Assembly: GCA_035772735.1 (NCBI GenBank)
Contig: JASDFA010000003.1
Coordinates: forward strand, 154,641,001 to 154,705,000
Origin: Datura wrightii
Lineage: Eukaryota; Streptophyta; Magnoliopsida; Solanales; Solanaceae
Length of the DNA: 64,000 nucleotides
Reading direction: 5' to 3'
Shown here one piece after another: positions 25,012 through 37,021 of this stretch. Below the pieces are notes generated by a model. It was not told the DNA's origin. It saw nothing but the letters and a program-made list of their open reading frames with translations, and did no database searches. The position numbers were made by a program, and so were the translations under genes. The stretch's first letter is position 1. Every line of letters starts with the position of its first letter.

Positions 25012-26660
25012 TGATAACACTCAAACTCACACCTCCTGCTGAAGTATGAAGTGGATGTTGTCATTAAAGAACCCAATAGAGAGTTTGGGGTCGAACCTAT
25101 AGGGAATATGGAAGATCTAAATTAATGCCGGTAAATGAACTTGTTGGTTAGCTACTCTAATTTGGGGTTTTAAGAAAACAATAATTAAAACAATGAGTTA
25201 AATTATGATGTAAATCAAGATTTATGAATAACTAGGGTTTGTGTTCCCCATGGGTTCATAACTGCTTCGGGTATACACATGTGATCAATACGAATGCTTA
25301 CTTGTAGAACTGATAACTAGGGTTCATCCAAATAATTTGTTTGTCCCTATTAGATGACTATACTCAATCATCGGTTCAGGTCTCATGAGCGATTTCAAAC
25401 TAACTGTTATCAATTTGTTCCAAATTTAACTATCCTGCAACTATAACTCAAGTAATACAATGATCATCAAGATCGTAATTCTCTTTTCCTAATCTCTATC
25501 TCTCTAGACTCAAGAAAGTAAAGAATTCGGGCAAGTCCTAACGTTGTACACCGTTAATAAATATTTAAGCATGAAGAGAATACAATACAAGCATTTTTCA
25601 TTGGTTTTGAATCACTTTTGTGTATCCCTAGCTCGTTAATCCTCCATGGTTCCCACAACCCTAGCTATGGAGGTTTTAGCCTCTCATAGTTGCAAGGTTG
25701 TAATATGTATTCATAATTAAACATAAAATTCAATACTTACAATAGTGGATGAGAGAAAAACTTCTTTGATTATATCAGAAAAACCTTCAGAATAATTGAT
25801 AAAGATCAAGAAAGAATTCAAGAAAATGTTGATCACAAGTCAATCAACTTAATTCTATGTTTTCCCTCGAATCTCTATTGATTTCACGCCTCTCTCACTT
25901 CTCTCTAATGTTTCCTTTCATTCTCTTTTTTTAAATAAAACATAAAAGGTATTTATATAGACATAAGAATCCTTTTCCTAAGCTAACAGGGTGATTTTTC
26001 ATAACTGGCGCCGCCTGAGCCACGAATGATCATACTACCTATAGCAGGATTGTACGGGTCGTACCTGCTACCCGTAAGTCCTCGGATTGCTGAAATTTTG
26101 GCTAGCTAAGTGTTGGGTACTGGTACGACTCGTACATACTTCCTACAAGTCGTGCTTTGCATCCATAGTCTGGCTCTGAGAACTTTGACTTTTTCTGAAA
26201 TTATTCATGAGTGTTGTGGTGTGAATCGTACCTCCCAACTACGACTCGTACTGTCTGAAGTTCTGCTTAGCACTGAAAATCCTCTGAATATCACCACTGC
26301 TCCTAGTACAATTCGTACATTGTTGCCACGATTCGTAGATCCATCTGTATCAGGAGTCTGCCTTTGTGCAATTACTTCTGAATATTTCCACTACTCAAGT
26401 TACGGCTCGTACTGAAAGTCGTAGATTGCATTCTTTCTAGTTCAGTCATCTGAAACTTTTCACGATTTCTCAGTACGGCTCATACTAAGACTGACACTTT
26501 AGCTCATTTTCTGCACTTTCAGGCTTTTTTTGCACATTCTTGCTCAATACTTATTTTTCCTGTAATAAAAGAAGTGCCTTATATCCATATAAACACACCT
26601 AAGATCATGCTATTTTTTTAGTTTTGAGCGTCGAAAGTGTTGTAAACCCATAGTACCTCA
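25012..26660 (-). repeat. 5' LTR of the Athila-like element
   Basis: It starts TGATAACACTCAAACTC on the plus strand and ends ...TACCTCA just before GTCGG. It is clearly homologous along its length to 18516-20197, with many small differences that indicate an old insertion. Confidence 0.88.
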
Positions 26661-27350
26661 GTCGGTTATGACTAGTCCTCCCATTGTTCCTCATGATTTA
26701 TGCATGGTTATGTTTATGTTACTTTGTCTCAAGTCATGCTTAAATGAAGCTTTCACCTATGATTATGATTACGACTGATTTATGAATGTTTTGAAAACCT
26801 TGAGCCCTTATGTTTACATTATGATCATGTTATCCTACTCTTATGAACTCTTATGTATTTTAACTGTCCGTTTTTACTTACCTTGCATACTCAGTATATT
26901 CCAAGTATTGACTGCATACTCTATGCTGTATCATTTCATGATACAGGTCTGAGGGATCAGTCTCAGTCGCGCCATTAGCCCCTGCTTCTCTCTAAGACCT
27001 GTCCAGCCGGTGTTGCTGAATCCTCATCCTTCGAGGACATTCAGACATCTATAGTTTGCTATGTTATTGTAGTTTCAGACTTTGTCGAGCTAGTTGGAGA
27101 TGCTGTCCCATCAGCTCATCAATTATGTTAGAGGCTTTTCAGACGTTATATGGAAATCAACTTGTCGTTGTTGATTCAGTTTTAGCTTGATATATATGTA
27201 TGCTGACTTCCGCTATGTTGATTATGTTGAACTTTCGCTTTATGATGTTGAGTATAGATGATATGTTCATGCCATGGGTCGACTAGGAGCCTCTCGGGAT
27301 TTCTTGTCCCCTGTCTCTATCCGGGTCTACGTTCTGATCGTGACAGACCC

Positions 27351-28330
27351 AGGCTCGAGGCATCAGTACAAATAATGTACCAAGTATGTAAGGTAATAAA
27401 AAGCTGAAATTGAAGCTGATGTCATAAATATTGTAAGTAATCAGCTAAGGAAGTAAATAGATAACCTAATCGTACTTAGTTGTATCTATTACATGCCACA
27501 CAATCAATAAGCAAACAAAAACCTAACTCGAGTCCCATAAGCCTAGTAGGTACAAACAACAAAAAAATAACCTACTTGATCCCCCATATACCCTGGTAGG
27601 TACCATCCAATCTATATCCCCTACTAGTAACACCCTGGCCCCATAGGCAATCAGTATTTCGAGCATGCAAGAGTCCAGTATCTGTATCTCGAACACACAA
27701 GGCTCCGGTATCTATATCTCGAGCACACAAGGCTCCAGTATCTATATCTCGAGCACACAAGGCTCCTGTATTTGTATCTCGAGCACATAAAGCTCATGTA
27801 GCTGCATCTCAAGCACACAAGACTCCACTAGGGATCAATAATGTTATTTTAGGCATAAAAAAAGTCCGCAAGTGAACAAATTTCAATATGACTCCACAGG
27901 CCTCAAACATAGTCATTTTAAATATCACATTGCTTTGTGAGCATAGCATAGCCCCGTAGGCAAAGCAAACATGTCAATAGTCCCCGAAGACATAGCCCAA
28001 ATTTTTACAGCTAACCAAATAATCCTGAAGGCAACACAACAATCATATAGCCCAAAAGCAAGCAGTATGGCTATAAGCAACCTATAAGATACTTTATATG
28101 TTTTCTGTAAATACGAGGTTGCTAATATTAGGGTACAATTCTGTGCAACCATCCTCAATAGTCGTATAAGCATCCACAGCAAACTAATAGCCCGAAGGTA
28201 ATCATTATAATACTAACTATACAGTTCTGAAGGTGTCAATGATACATCAATAGCCCCAAGGCAAGCAACATAACTATAAGCGACCAGTCCACATGGTCTC
28301 TATTCCCTATCTTAATATAATGCCGCTAAT
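27351..28330. repeat. Degenerate repeat DNA, probably an older LTR fragment
   Basis: No coding region is seen. Words such as 'aatagccccgaaggcaagcaa' recur several times between 27920 and 28280. The sequence just left of the chromovirus (9981-10142, starting TGTGATACGACCCC at 9977) and this stretch may be two halves of one older repeat that the chromovirus entered. That is inference. Confidence 0.5.
27661..27831. repeat. 30-bp tandem repeat, 5.7 copies
   Basis: Units beginning GAGCACACAAGGCTCC and ending ATATCTC repeat with an exact 30-base period from 27661. The outer units are more diverged than the central ones. Confidence 0.95.
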
Positions 28331-28934
28331 AGGAGAATATGATTTTTTTTTAAAAAAACTTTTGAATTTTAAAAAAATTGATGTACTTTCGTTGGTTATT
28401 TTTCTACAAAAATGCAAAGAAACTATTAAAAAAATTATTATTTTTTAAAGAAATACATCAAACAATTCCCCTTTTACAAAAACTAACGAATATCCATCAA
28501 TTTTTAAGTGAAAATTATAGTTGAAAAATTTAAATAAAAATAATAAAAAATATATAATTAGTATCTTTGATTTTAATAAAATATAAAAATAAAATTAAAG
28601 AATTAAAATGGAACAAACTGAAATAGAGTAGCAAAATAAAAAACTAAAGACAAACTGATGTAGCCAAGTCATTTTTCGATTTATTAGAATTTTTTTACTG
28701 TTATTTAGGTTCGGACTCATTAGAATTAACAGGGCAGGTAAACCTAACGTTCAAACTCAGAGATCAATTATCACTTTCTTTTATGTTGATGTCGAAAATC
28801 ACCGATCAGAACTGGGTTTAAAGTTAAATCATTCATCTCTTTTCGAAAGCATAAACCAATTTGTACCAAAATTCTTTACAAAATTGTGATATATATTTTG
28901 GTACTTACCACAATTTTGTAAAGTTCTTCGACTC
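28331..28934 (+). promoter_or_regulatory. Upstream region and 5' leader of the IST1-like gene
   Basis: This AT-rich stretch contains no coding sequence. It must hold the promoter and 5' untranslated leader of the gene starting at 28935, but no TATA box could be singled out with confidence among the many AT-rich words. An 18-base imperfect inverted repeat around 'caaaattgtg...cacaattttg' lies at 28879-28920, just before the start codon. Confidence 0.45.
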
Positions 28935-31900
28935 ATGTCGCTGCTGAATCAGCTCTTCAACAGGGGACTTCAAGGCTCAAAGTGGTTAGTCAAAGACCTC
29001 ATCTTTTTGTCTACCAATCTACTCTTTTTTTTTGTTGCTGAAACTGTCAATCTACTTCACTTCTCAACTGTTCTGTGTTTCCATTAACGAATTCAAGAAT
29101 TTAGTTTGAATTTTTTGTTCAAATTTTAGAAAAAAAGGTCAGAGATCTGTTTATGGGTTTTTCAATTTTATAAAAGTTTCATCTGTAAATCCCCAAAAAT
29201 GGGTTTGTGCAATTTAAGGGTATAGACAGCTTTTAAACTGCGTGATTTCTGTGTATTAGAAAATGTAGAAATTTTCTAGTGTCAGAGAATACCTAATTAG
29301 TCCGTAAAGAGAAATTATTGAGGATTGGAATTGGACTGGTCCAGATGAAGGAAAATGGTTAATAAGGATTCATATGACGAGCTAATTTTTAAAAAAAAAA
29401 ATTAGATAGAAGATTTATATAGCTGAACCGAACTAGTTAGTGATTGAGGCTTAAGGCTTATTGTTGTTGTATTCTTGTGACTCTGCCTGTGGATGTAACT
29501 GTTGATATTGGTGGATGACTTTGTAGCAAGACGTGCTTGACCTTGGCAATCTCACGAATCAAATTATTACAAAACAAGAGAGATGCACAGCTCAAACTTA
29601 TGCGCAAGGAGATAGCCCAATTTTTGCAAGCTGGCCAGGAAGCTGTAGCTCGAATTAGGGTAGAAATACTGAGATACTTTTACTTGTTGATCATTCCATT
29701 AGGAAATTTCTCTAACTAGTATCCGTTCGTTCAGGTTGAGCATATTATACGCGAGCAAAATATATGGGCTGCCTATGAGATTTTGGAGTTGTTCTGCGAG
29801 TTTGTTTTTGCCCGAGTCCCTATCCTTGAAAGCCAAAAGTAAGCTGTTTCTTGCTGGACTTTCTTTTTTCGAAGCAATGAAATTTCTTTACTCATTAGAG
29901 GTCCGGGTAGTGATGGCATTATTTAGTGAATTGGGACCAGGATATGGTTTGTATAGGCAAACATGGTTTATGTTCTTATATAGTCAATTGAGATCAGCTT
30001 CAAAATGCTCTTTGGACTATGTTTGCCAGAGACTTCACTAAGTGCTTTTTATCTCCCTCCCTGCGAACAATATGCCTAGTCTCAGCTTAAAATTAGCTTC
30101 AGATACCACTTATCGAAAAGGGAAAAAAAAAGCTGTTTCAGATACCCTTTTGAAGTTGATTCATTCATCCCTCAGCTAAGTAAAGTATATGTGCAATTAT
30201 GCATTTATTTTCTTCTCCTCTTTCAATTCATTTCGGTGCAGGGAGGGCATCTTTGTTTCTCATGTGAAATCACCAACCAATTGAGGCTGTCAATTATATG
30301 CTTGTATCCCTCAAAGCGTTTATTATCCATTTCTTTCACTTAAAAGACAAAGATCCTATTCTAGTATGTTGATTCAATTTATGCCAGCAATACCTCCTTC
30401 CAAGTATAGCAAACTATCTTCCACATGCTTCATCCTCAAGGCTCCAAGAGTTCTTGAAAATTCTAATATATGCTTCTTTATTTTTCTACTGAAAATCAGT
30501 GCTACACTTACCCAGCAGAATTTCTCTAATAGTAGTTTCTCTGAAACAAAGAAAAGATGATTTAAACCCCATGATAGCAATGTTCTTTCTCTTCAGAAAG
30601 GTGAGGAAAGTTGTGGACTCTTGGGTTTTCAGCAAGTATGTTTTCCTTTAGTTTATTGAATTACCAGCTTTCAGTGGAAAGTTAGGTACTATTTGGTTAA
30701 AATAATTCCTTGTGTCACGGGGAAAGTGCAGTAGGAGCATAGAGCTACCTCAGGAAGGGGTTGCCTATGACAAAGTGAAAGAGAAATGGAAATAAATGCA
30801 ATATTTGCATATAGGACCTTTATAGTAAGCGTAGGTTTGAAATTTTTGTTTTGTAGTACAACATATTAGAGTAGGAGGGTTTTATATAATGTTTGAAACC
30901 AAATAAACTATGGTTAAAAGCTGTAACCTCAAGAGAGTCGAAGACATTACTACACAGTACACACCCATAACTAACCAAAATGTTGAATGCCCTTCCAAAG
31001 TTTCACCAATGAGTTCTCCTGGGACATTACATGGTAGAACTGCTGGCTGTACAATCTTTCCCCTCTATTTAAACATTACACTTCTGTCTCTCCGTTATTG
31101 CCTTCTTTTCTTCCTTGCACCCGACCTTATTCATATTCCACCTAATCTCAGCCTTAAGCACCAATATCGTCTGCAAGCATTCATCTCTACAACAATAATG
31201 CCTTAATCCCGAATTTGATGAGATTGGCTTTCATATATTCTCAATATTTATTCTGCTTTATGTGAGTTCATTTTTTTAATGCTCAATAATTTCTAATTCT
31301 AACAAATTACGGTTTCTTTAGAACTACAGATTCTCTTAAAATTATGTTTATCCCTACACCTACATGCAAAATCTAAACAAACTAAAACAATCCACCTAAT
31401 GCAAGTGTCCCAACAACGAAACCGACTATGCAGATACTTCGTTCCATCGTGTTTTGTTGTTCGTTAAGTCCACATATATTTCGAGAGTTTGTGGTCTATT
31501 GATAATTTGAGATGACTTCCTCCATGTAATTTTGGATTTATCTTGTTTTCTTTTCAGTGTCCTCAGTCATCATAGTGTAACTCTTATATACGGTGCATTT
31601 ATAGAGGTCTGCATAGATCAAACCATCATAAATAACTGTGTTACTTGCACCTTGGTCAAATGTGATTTTTGATCAGTTAAAATTTATAACTTAACAGATA
31701 TATGATCCTTGGCCAACGAACTTTTTATTGAGGTCTAGTGACCTCGTTCCATCATCAATGGCTTAAGTCTAAGTTGACCACCAAAATAGTTGCTATAACG
31801 TGTCATTTTGATCTGGCAGGTGAAGGATGTAAGGTGCCACTAGGGAAAGCACGTTATTATGCGAGAGTAGCTACGTCTTCTCTTCTTGTTAGTTGCGCCT

Positions 31901-33327
31901 TTGACCAAACTCATTCCCAATGGTTTATTTGATGCAGCTGTCTAGTGGATGCTGTAGTGTCTTATTCGTTTCTATAATCTAAAAGCTAAACATGTTGAAA
32001 TCTTGTAAATATATCTTTTGTTGTATCAGAGAATGCCCCTCGGAATTGCGGGAAGCTGTTGCAAGTATAATCTTTGCAGCTCCAAGATGTTCAGATTTGC
32101 CAGATTTATTGCATGTCAGGAATCTATTTGCAGCTAAATATGGAAAGGAATTCATAGCCGCAGCATCTGAGCTTCGGCCTGATACAAGTGTTAACCGTAC
32201 AGTTACGCTCTCAGCTTCTTCATTATGCTAATGATATACTTGCAGGGTTGACTACATTAAGTTGAGGTTAATTACATGAATATGCAGATTGTAGAGAAAC
32301 TTTCAGTCGGTGCTCCATCAGCTGAAGTAAGGCTCAATTTGTTGAAGGAAATTGCAAAAGAGTACAATGTGGAATGGGATTCTTCTAACACAGAAGCAGA
32401 ATTGAGTAAAAAGCCAGAGGACCTTCTGGTACTTTCCTTTGTCAAATCTTCTAGTTGTATGTATGTCTTGAATGTTTAGTCCTCCAGAAGTTTGAAAACG
32501 ACGGAATTAGGGGTATGATATATGGTCCATCTCTATTTTCTTGTGAAGATTGGTATTTGCATTTTCTTGTGTGCTATGTTAATGAAAGGTGTAACCTTTA
32601 TTATGCACAAACTTAAAAATGACAAATTTAGCAGTTATGCTATGACATGGGGCTGAGACCTAGCTCCCTGGCATATACACGCATGTTTTGCAAATGCCGA
32701 AGGAGTTTAAAGTTTTGTAATTGGTTCTAATGCTGACATGGTTGAAAGCCTATGCCTGTAAGGATCTAGGTTCTTTAGATTTGTTTGAACTGACAGTTTA
32801 GACTTTCACCATGATTATTTCCACTATATTTTGTTTCATTTTGGGACATTATTAATTTAGTCAATTCTAGTATATCCCTGTGTCTATTGGACTTTTAAGT
32901 GCTCTTTAATTTCTTATCTGACTTTTGTTTGCTACCACTATAATTCATGATGTAGAATGGACCAAAGCAAATTGCTGCACCTTCTCGGGCATCTCTACAA
33001 CCAAACACTTGTGCTCATCCACCAACTTCTGAAAATCATGTGACGTCTCCAAATGGCAATCCAGGAGCTAAAAGTCTTGATTCTCCAACCTCTGTTACTA
33101 AAGCACCTCTACGGCCTGCTAATATAGATAAACCATCACTTGGTGACAGCACTTTGGGTGATACATCCGATATAAGAAAGGATACAAGACCAGAAACATC
33201 AGATGTATTGGAGAGAGCTCGTGCTGCTATTTCTGCTGCAGAGCGTGCATCTGCTGCTGCCCGACTTGCTGCAGATTTGGTTAATGTCAAGGTCAGTTCT
33301 TCAAAGATAGAGGAGAGCAGAAGTTAG
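28935..33327 (+). CDS. IST1-like protein (ESCRT-III associated; regulator of Vps4)
   Basis: Six exons can be joined with GT-AG introns in consistent phase: 28935-28984, 29527-29659, 29735-29838, 32030-32201, 32288-32428, and 32956 to the stop at 33325-33327 (about 323 codons in all). Exons 1-5 encode a complete IST1 domain of about 200 residues, with the typical start MSLLNQLFNRG, an AISRIKLLQNKRDAQ block and a RIRVEHIIRE block. Known IST1 proteins bind Vps4 and CHMP1 on endosomes and adjust ESCRT-III disassembly during multivesicular body sorting. The last exon is low-complexity and polar, ending in an alanine-rich helix (about residues 280-312). The 3' end is uncertain: AAG|GTCAGT at 33291/33292 could be a splice donor to a further exon, or translation may end at 33327 as given. 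Intron 3 is 2.2 kb with nothing recognisable in it. No frame break was found, so the gene is probably functional; the paralogue cannot be named. Confidence 0.9.
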
Positions 33328-33797
33328 TTAACTTGTTATTTCGAATTTAGATCTGTCTGATGCCTCTTTTCTTATGTGTGTGTGAGAGAAAGAGAGCAAC
33401 AGGATCCTAATTTTATTGTCATGGCGACTCTGTGGACAAGACATCAGTTATAGACGAAAAAGGCACACATTAAGTTGGTGATTGATGTCCTTGCTACATC
33501 ATGATGTATATTTCATATGAGTATTTGAATTACGTTTTACATATAACCTGGTGGTTTTCTTATTCTTAGATGACCATCCTAGAAGTACAATAATGTTTGT
33601 AAAGTATGAAGTGAATAACAATTCTCAGTTTCATGCTTAAGTATTAACTTAGCTCTCTTCATTCTTGTATTTTTTGAATCTTATCTTTTGGTTGAATGTG
33701 TAATCAGTCCTTGCTCTTGGATGAATTTCCCACTGAAATTATAATTAACAACAATTTGAACAAGAATATTCCAATTGAGTGTGCACCACACCAATAA

Positions 33798-33831
<34 letters not shown>

Positions 33832-33896
33832 CTAGCCGCAAAAGTTTTCATAGTAAGATGTAGCGTAACTAAAAGTTAACTACAGACTTTACATGA
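33328..33896. other. Non-coding DNA 3' of the IST1-like gene
   Basis: This region should include the 3' untranslated sequence of the gene or a further intron. A TA dinucleotide repeat lies at 33800-33830, and short 'tagccgcaaaag' type words near 33834 recur as 'tagccacaa' beyond 46345, suggesting that one older repeat was split by the LTR nest. Confidence 0.5.
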
Positions 33897-34152
33897 TGAA
33901 GAAAAATATTTTTTTTGTAAACTCATAAATCTTTGAATGATCTCTACAATCTCAATAATTCTCACTATTTCTCACACGACAAGAAAATATGTGCAAACAC
34001 CTCTATTTATAATACTATAAATCAAATTAGACTAGGACTAGAAAATCTATACTTTGACAAATAAATCCTACTAAATATGGATTAAATAAATTACCAAATA
34101 TCAAATCTTCAACAAATTTAATTTCCTACAACTTTGAATTATTCTTTCAACA
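33897..34152 (-). repeat. 3' LTR of the TRIM-like element
   Basis: It matches 46088-46345 along its whole length with small differences. On the minus strand it is preceded by ATTACGGGAGAA (34153-34166), a plausible polypurine tract. Confidence 0.85.
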
Positions 34153-34192
34153 TTCTCCCGTAATTCAAAGTTGTATACTCCTGCCTTTTCTT

Positions 34193-34630
34193 GTTGTACT
34201 GGAGCATTTATCTCCAGAAATGCTCCAGTATTTCAATTTCTTGTTTGTGTTGAAGCACTTCTTTTTTGGTTCGTGTTGGAGCACTTCTCTCTCAATTTCA
34301 ATTGTTGATGCATTTCTCATCAATTGTCAATTATTGAATCACTTCTCTTCATCCTTCGTTGTTGGAGGACTTCTCTCAAACATTCAATTTTTGTTGGAGC
34401 ATTTCTCTCCAACTCCCTTTATTTTTTTCTTGATTGTATTGGAGTACTTCTCTCCAACTTTCAATGGTCGATGCACTTCTCATCAACATTCAATTTTTTA
34501 TAGCACTTCTCTCCAACTTCCGTTATTTTTTTCTTGATTATGTTGGAACACTTATCTCTAACTTCCAATAGTTGATGCACTTTGTCACCAACACCCAATT
34601 TTATTGATTCACTTGTAATCAACTTTCAAT
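34193..34630 (-). repeat. Array of hairpin units inside the TRIM-like element
   Basis: About ten units of 35-50 bases each contain a short inverted repeat around a seven-base loop close to CACTTCT. Perfect stems are seen at 34199-34217 (CTGGAG/CTCCAG), 34305-34323 (TTGATG/CATCAA) and 34393-34413 (GTTGGAG/CTCCAAC). Two more are at 34439-34457 (TTGGAG/CTCCAA) and 34604-34622 (TTGATT/AATCAA). Other units have one or two mismatches. No coding sequence is present. Confidence 0.8.
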
Positions 34631-36122
34631 TTTTATTTCCTTTACACCAATAACTTATCTCCATCTTTTATAGAAAAGCTTCTTCCTCTTGTGTCATGTT
34701 TGTGTGCACCTCTTTTAACTTGAAATCTTTTGTCATGGCCCAAATTGGCGTGTCGTGCGGGCACCTACATCGACTCTAACTTGATAGGAGAATCCTTTTT
34801 TTAAAATAACGAATTAAATGCTTACAGTTCTCATTAACTAGCACAAATCACTATTTTCCTTGGAATATCAATGAATATACTTTCCGAAAATCTTGGCTCT
34901 CCCAAGATCTAGTCTAGACAGGTGCAAGAGCTCTATATGAAATACTAACAAATAAAAGACTCAGCTTCGACGACAGATGGAATGCGGGAGCTGATGCTGA
35001 ATATCGTCTCATCAATCATGAAACTTCAACCTGCTATAACCTGCACCCAAAAAGGTGTAGCAAGGTAGTATCAATACACCACACGTACTGGTAGGCATCA
35101 TAGGTCGACTAGGATTAATTCACGCAATAGTATATAATCAATATGCAATTGATTAACCCATTCTAACAACAATTCCAACTTTTAATTATCTATCAAGTTC
35201 CTCAATCAATTCATGTATTCATATAACTTAAGCGATATTCATATCCCTTTCCCTCAAAACTCTAGCCATCAATCACGAGCCTCTATTATGTTTTCTTATC
35301 TCGCTATAGCGGTCTTGCAGCAGTGGAGGTTAGCTTGCTGTAATGATGCTCTATCTAGGTAGTAGCTCGGTTTTACTGGCCTTTTCCTTTTTCAACCACC
35401 ACTTAAACACTATGAACATGCCTTATTCATCATACCCCAATTTCTATTAATTAAGTTCGTTCCGGTCATCCAGGACTCATTCATTAACACAACACAATTA
35501 ATTAACCCTTTTCAATTCTTTTCCTACTCATTTAACCGCTCCCCGGTACTATACCTATATCGGCCATCTCATAGTTAGTCACTATCATTGTTAAATCAGT
35601 CATGCTACCTTTTACAACTCCCAGTCTACATTCCCTAGCAAAACCACCCTATACTCACACTAATTACCTACAATTAGCTCAATTAATCTATTTTAGACTC
35701 TATCCAATCGGGAAGTTCCCTCACAACTCACAGTGTCCATATTAAACAATCATTTAACCACAAACATCAAATAACAAACTCAAGTACTCAACAAGAAAAA
35801 TATCAAACCATACCATCGGAGGTACGTTTGCGAAAAATAAGGGTACAAGCATATAACTGCACCTCCCCCATTTCACATTATACTATTTGATACCAAAATT
35901 GCATCATGTAGTACCGTACCTGTATCATATCATCATGTATCATTTCATCATTGTATCACTCACATTCTGCCTGAATCGTATTGGTATATCATGTATCACA
36001 CATGTATATTTGTTGTTTGACACTCATATGCATACTTGTACATCCATGCCAGGGGTTCTTATTTCTTCCCTTCCAGTTATTACCTGTAGGGATCTCTAAA
36101 AATTCATATACTGTACACCTAA

Positions 36123-36290
36123 CCGTATGAACATATCATCATACTTGTTTGTGTACTCATATTCGTACACCCAGTTGTATGAACATCGAGCGATACATGT
36201 CGTGTACTCATATCTGTATGCCCAGCTGTATAAGCATCGGTCATACCTATATGTGTACTCTTTCTATACTGCTCGCCCAGATGCTCGTCT
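36123..36290. repeat. 51-bp tandem repeat within the solo LTR, about 3 copies
   Basis: Units marked by GTGTACTC at 36151, 36202 and 36253 repeat with a period of 51 bases. The related LTR at 343-2676 does not show this expansion. Confidence 0.85.
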
Positions 36291-37021
36291 CGTTCATGAG
36301 CCATTCATATCCAAGTACTCACACATATGCTTGATCGTATCAATCTGCTTGTCCGAATACTCACCTTGAACATGAGCCTCACATCTCATAATAAGGATGT
36401 CTCATTCTTTTGTCTCAACCTGTTTCCCCATTCTCTCTGTTGGTAACCACAGATTCCACCCATAGTTTCCGGAATAGTATATCACAGTTCAATTCACTTA
36501 ACAAAGTACATTCAATAACGAGAATTAATCAATACAATTTATAATACAATCATTATTCGAGGACCATTTTATGGAATTAATTATTCATTACATCACCCTA
36601 TTCCCAGAATCATTCAAAGCGCGGGGTGAACTTGCCTGCTCACTGGATTAGGCCTTACTGCGGAGAGGTTACTGCCGCAGTGACAATCTCGTTATGGCAG
36701 TTATAGTACTGCTGCAGCGGTACTGCATATGCAGTACTTCGACCAAACTTTTCCCCTTCGATTTCCCTCATAAGGGTCCTTTGCAGTCAGCTTATCTACT
36801 AAGCAAATGCATACCCAACTCTACTATCAAATTACCTTTTTTTATACAAGGGGCAATAATTAATTCAACACGTATGCAAGAACTACAAACACATGGACCA
36901 TCGCAAGTGAACCATTAACTCATTAACAAACATGAACGCATGAACCATCCAAATTCCTACACCCATGACCATATTGTAGTCACTGTATTCAAGGACATAC
37001 TTTTAGAAGTAGCCCTTACGG

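Larger units (their letters stand above)
18516..26660 (-). mobile_element. Athila-like Gypsy element nested in the chromovirus LTR
   Basis: Two LTRs of about 1.65 kb (18516-20197 and 25012-26660) begin TGATAAC on the plus strand. Target duplications are GTCAG (18511-18515) and GTCGG (26661-26665), differing at one base. The primer-binding site, pol remnants and polypurine tract all place the element on the minus strand. The Athila affiliation is inferred from the tRNA-Asp-type primer site and the style of the RT segment. The gag-protease region is missing: only about 130 bases separate the primer site from the pre-RT coding remnant. Confidence 0.88.
10148..27345 (+). mobile_element. Tekay/Del-like chromovirus (Gypsy), complete but dead, with a nested insertion
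   Basis: Two LTRs of about 2.2 kb start TGTAATACCCC and flank a primer-binding site, gag-pol remnants in standard order and a polypurine tract. GACCC duplications bound the whole. A chromodomain-like segment at the end of pol places it with the chromoviruses; the Tekay/Del clade is inferred from LTR length and the chromodomain. The 3' LTR is split by an 8.1-kb Athila-like element (18516-26660). Excluding that insert, the element is about 9.0 kb. Both gag and pol carry many stops, most of them explicable by C-to-T or G-to-A changes. Confidence 0.9.
16990..27345 (+). repeat. 3' LTR of the chromovirus, split by a nested element
   Basis: LTR sequence runs from 16990 to 18515 and resumes at 26661 to the CA at 27345. 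The two parts add up to the length of the 5' LTR. The interruption lies at the place matching about 11665 in the 5' LTR. Confidence 0.9.

Noticed and set aside
27572..27760. Minus-strand frame with a repeated ARDIDTGALC peptide
   Set aside because: It is a translation of the 30-bp tandem repeat. A period divisible by three keeps the frame open by chance.
27661..27831. Possible CRISPR-like array
   Set aside because: The units are contiguous with no unique spacers, and the setting is a plant nuclear genome.
33036..33290. Minus-strand frame of 84 codons
   Set aside because: It is antisense to exon 6 of the IST1-like gene, which has splice and family support.
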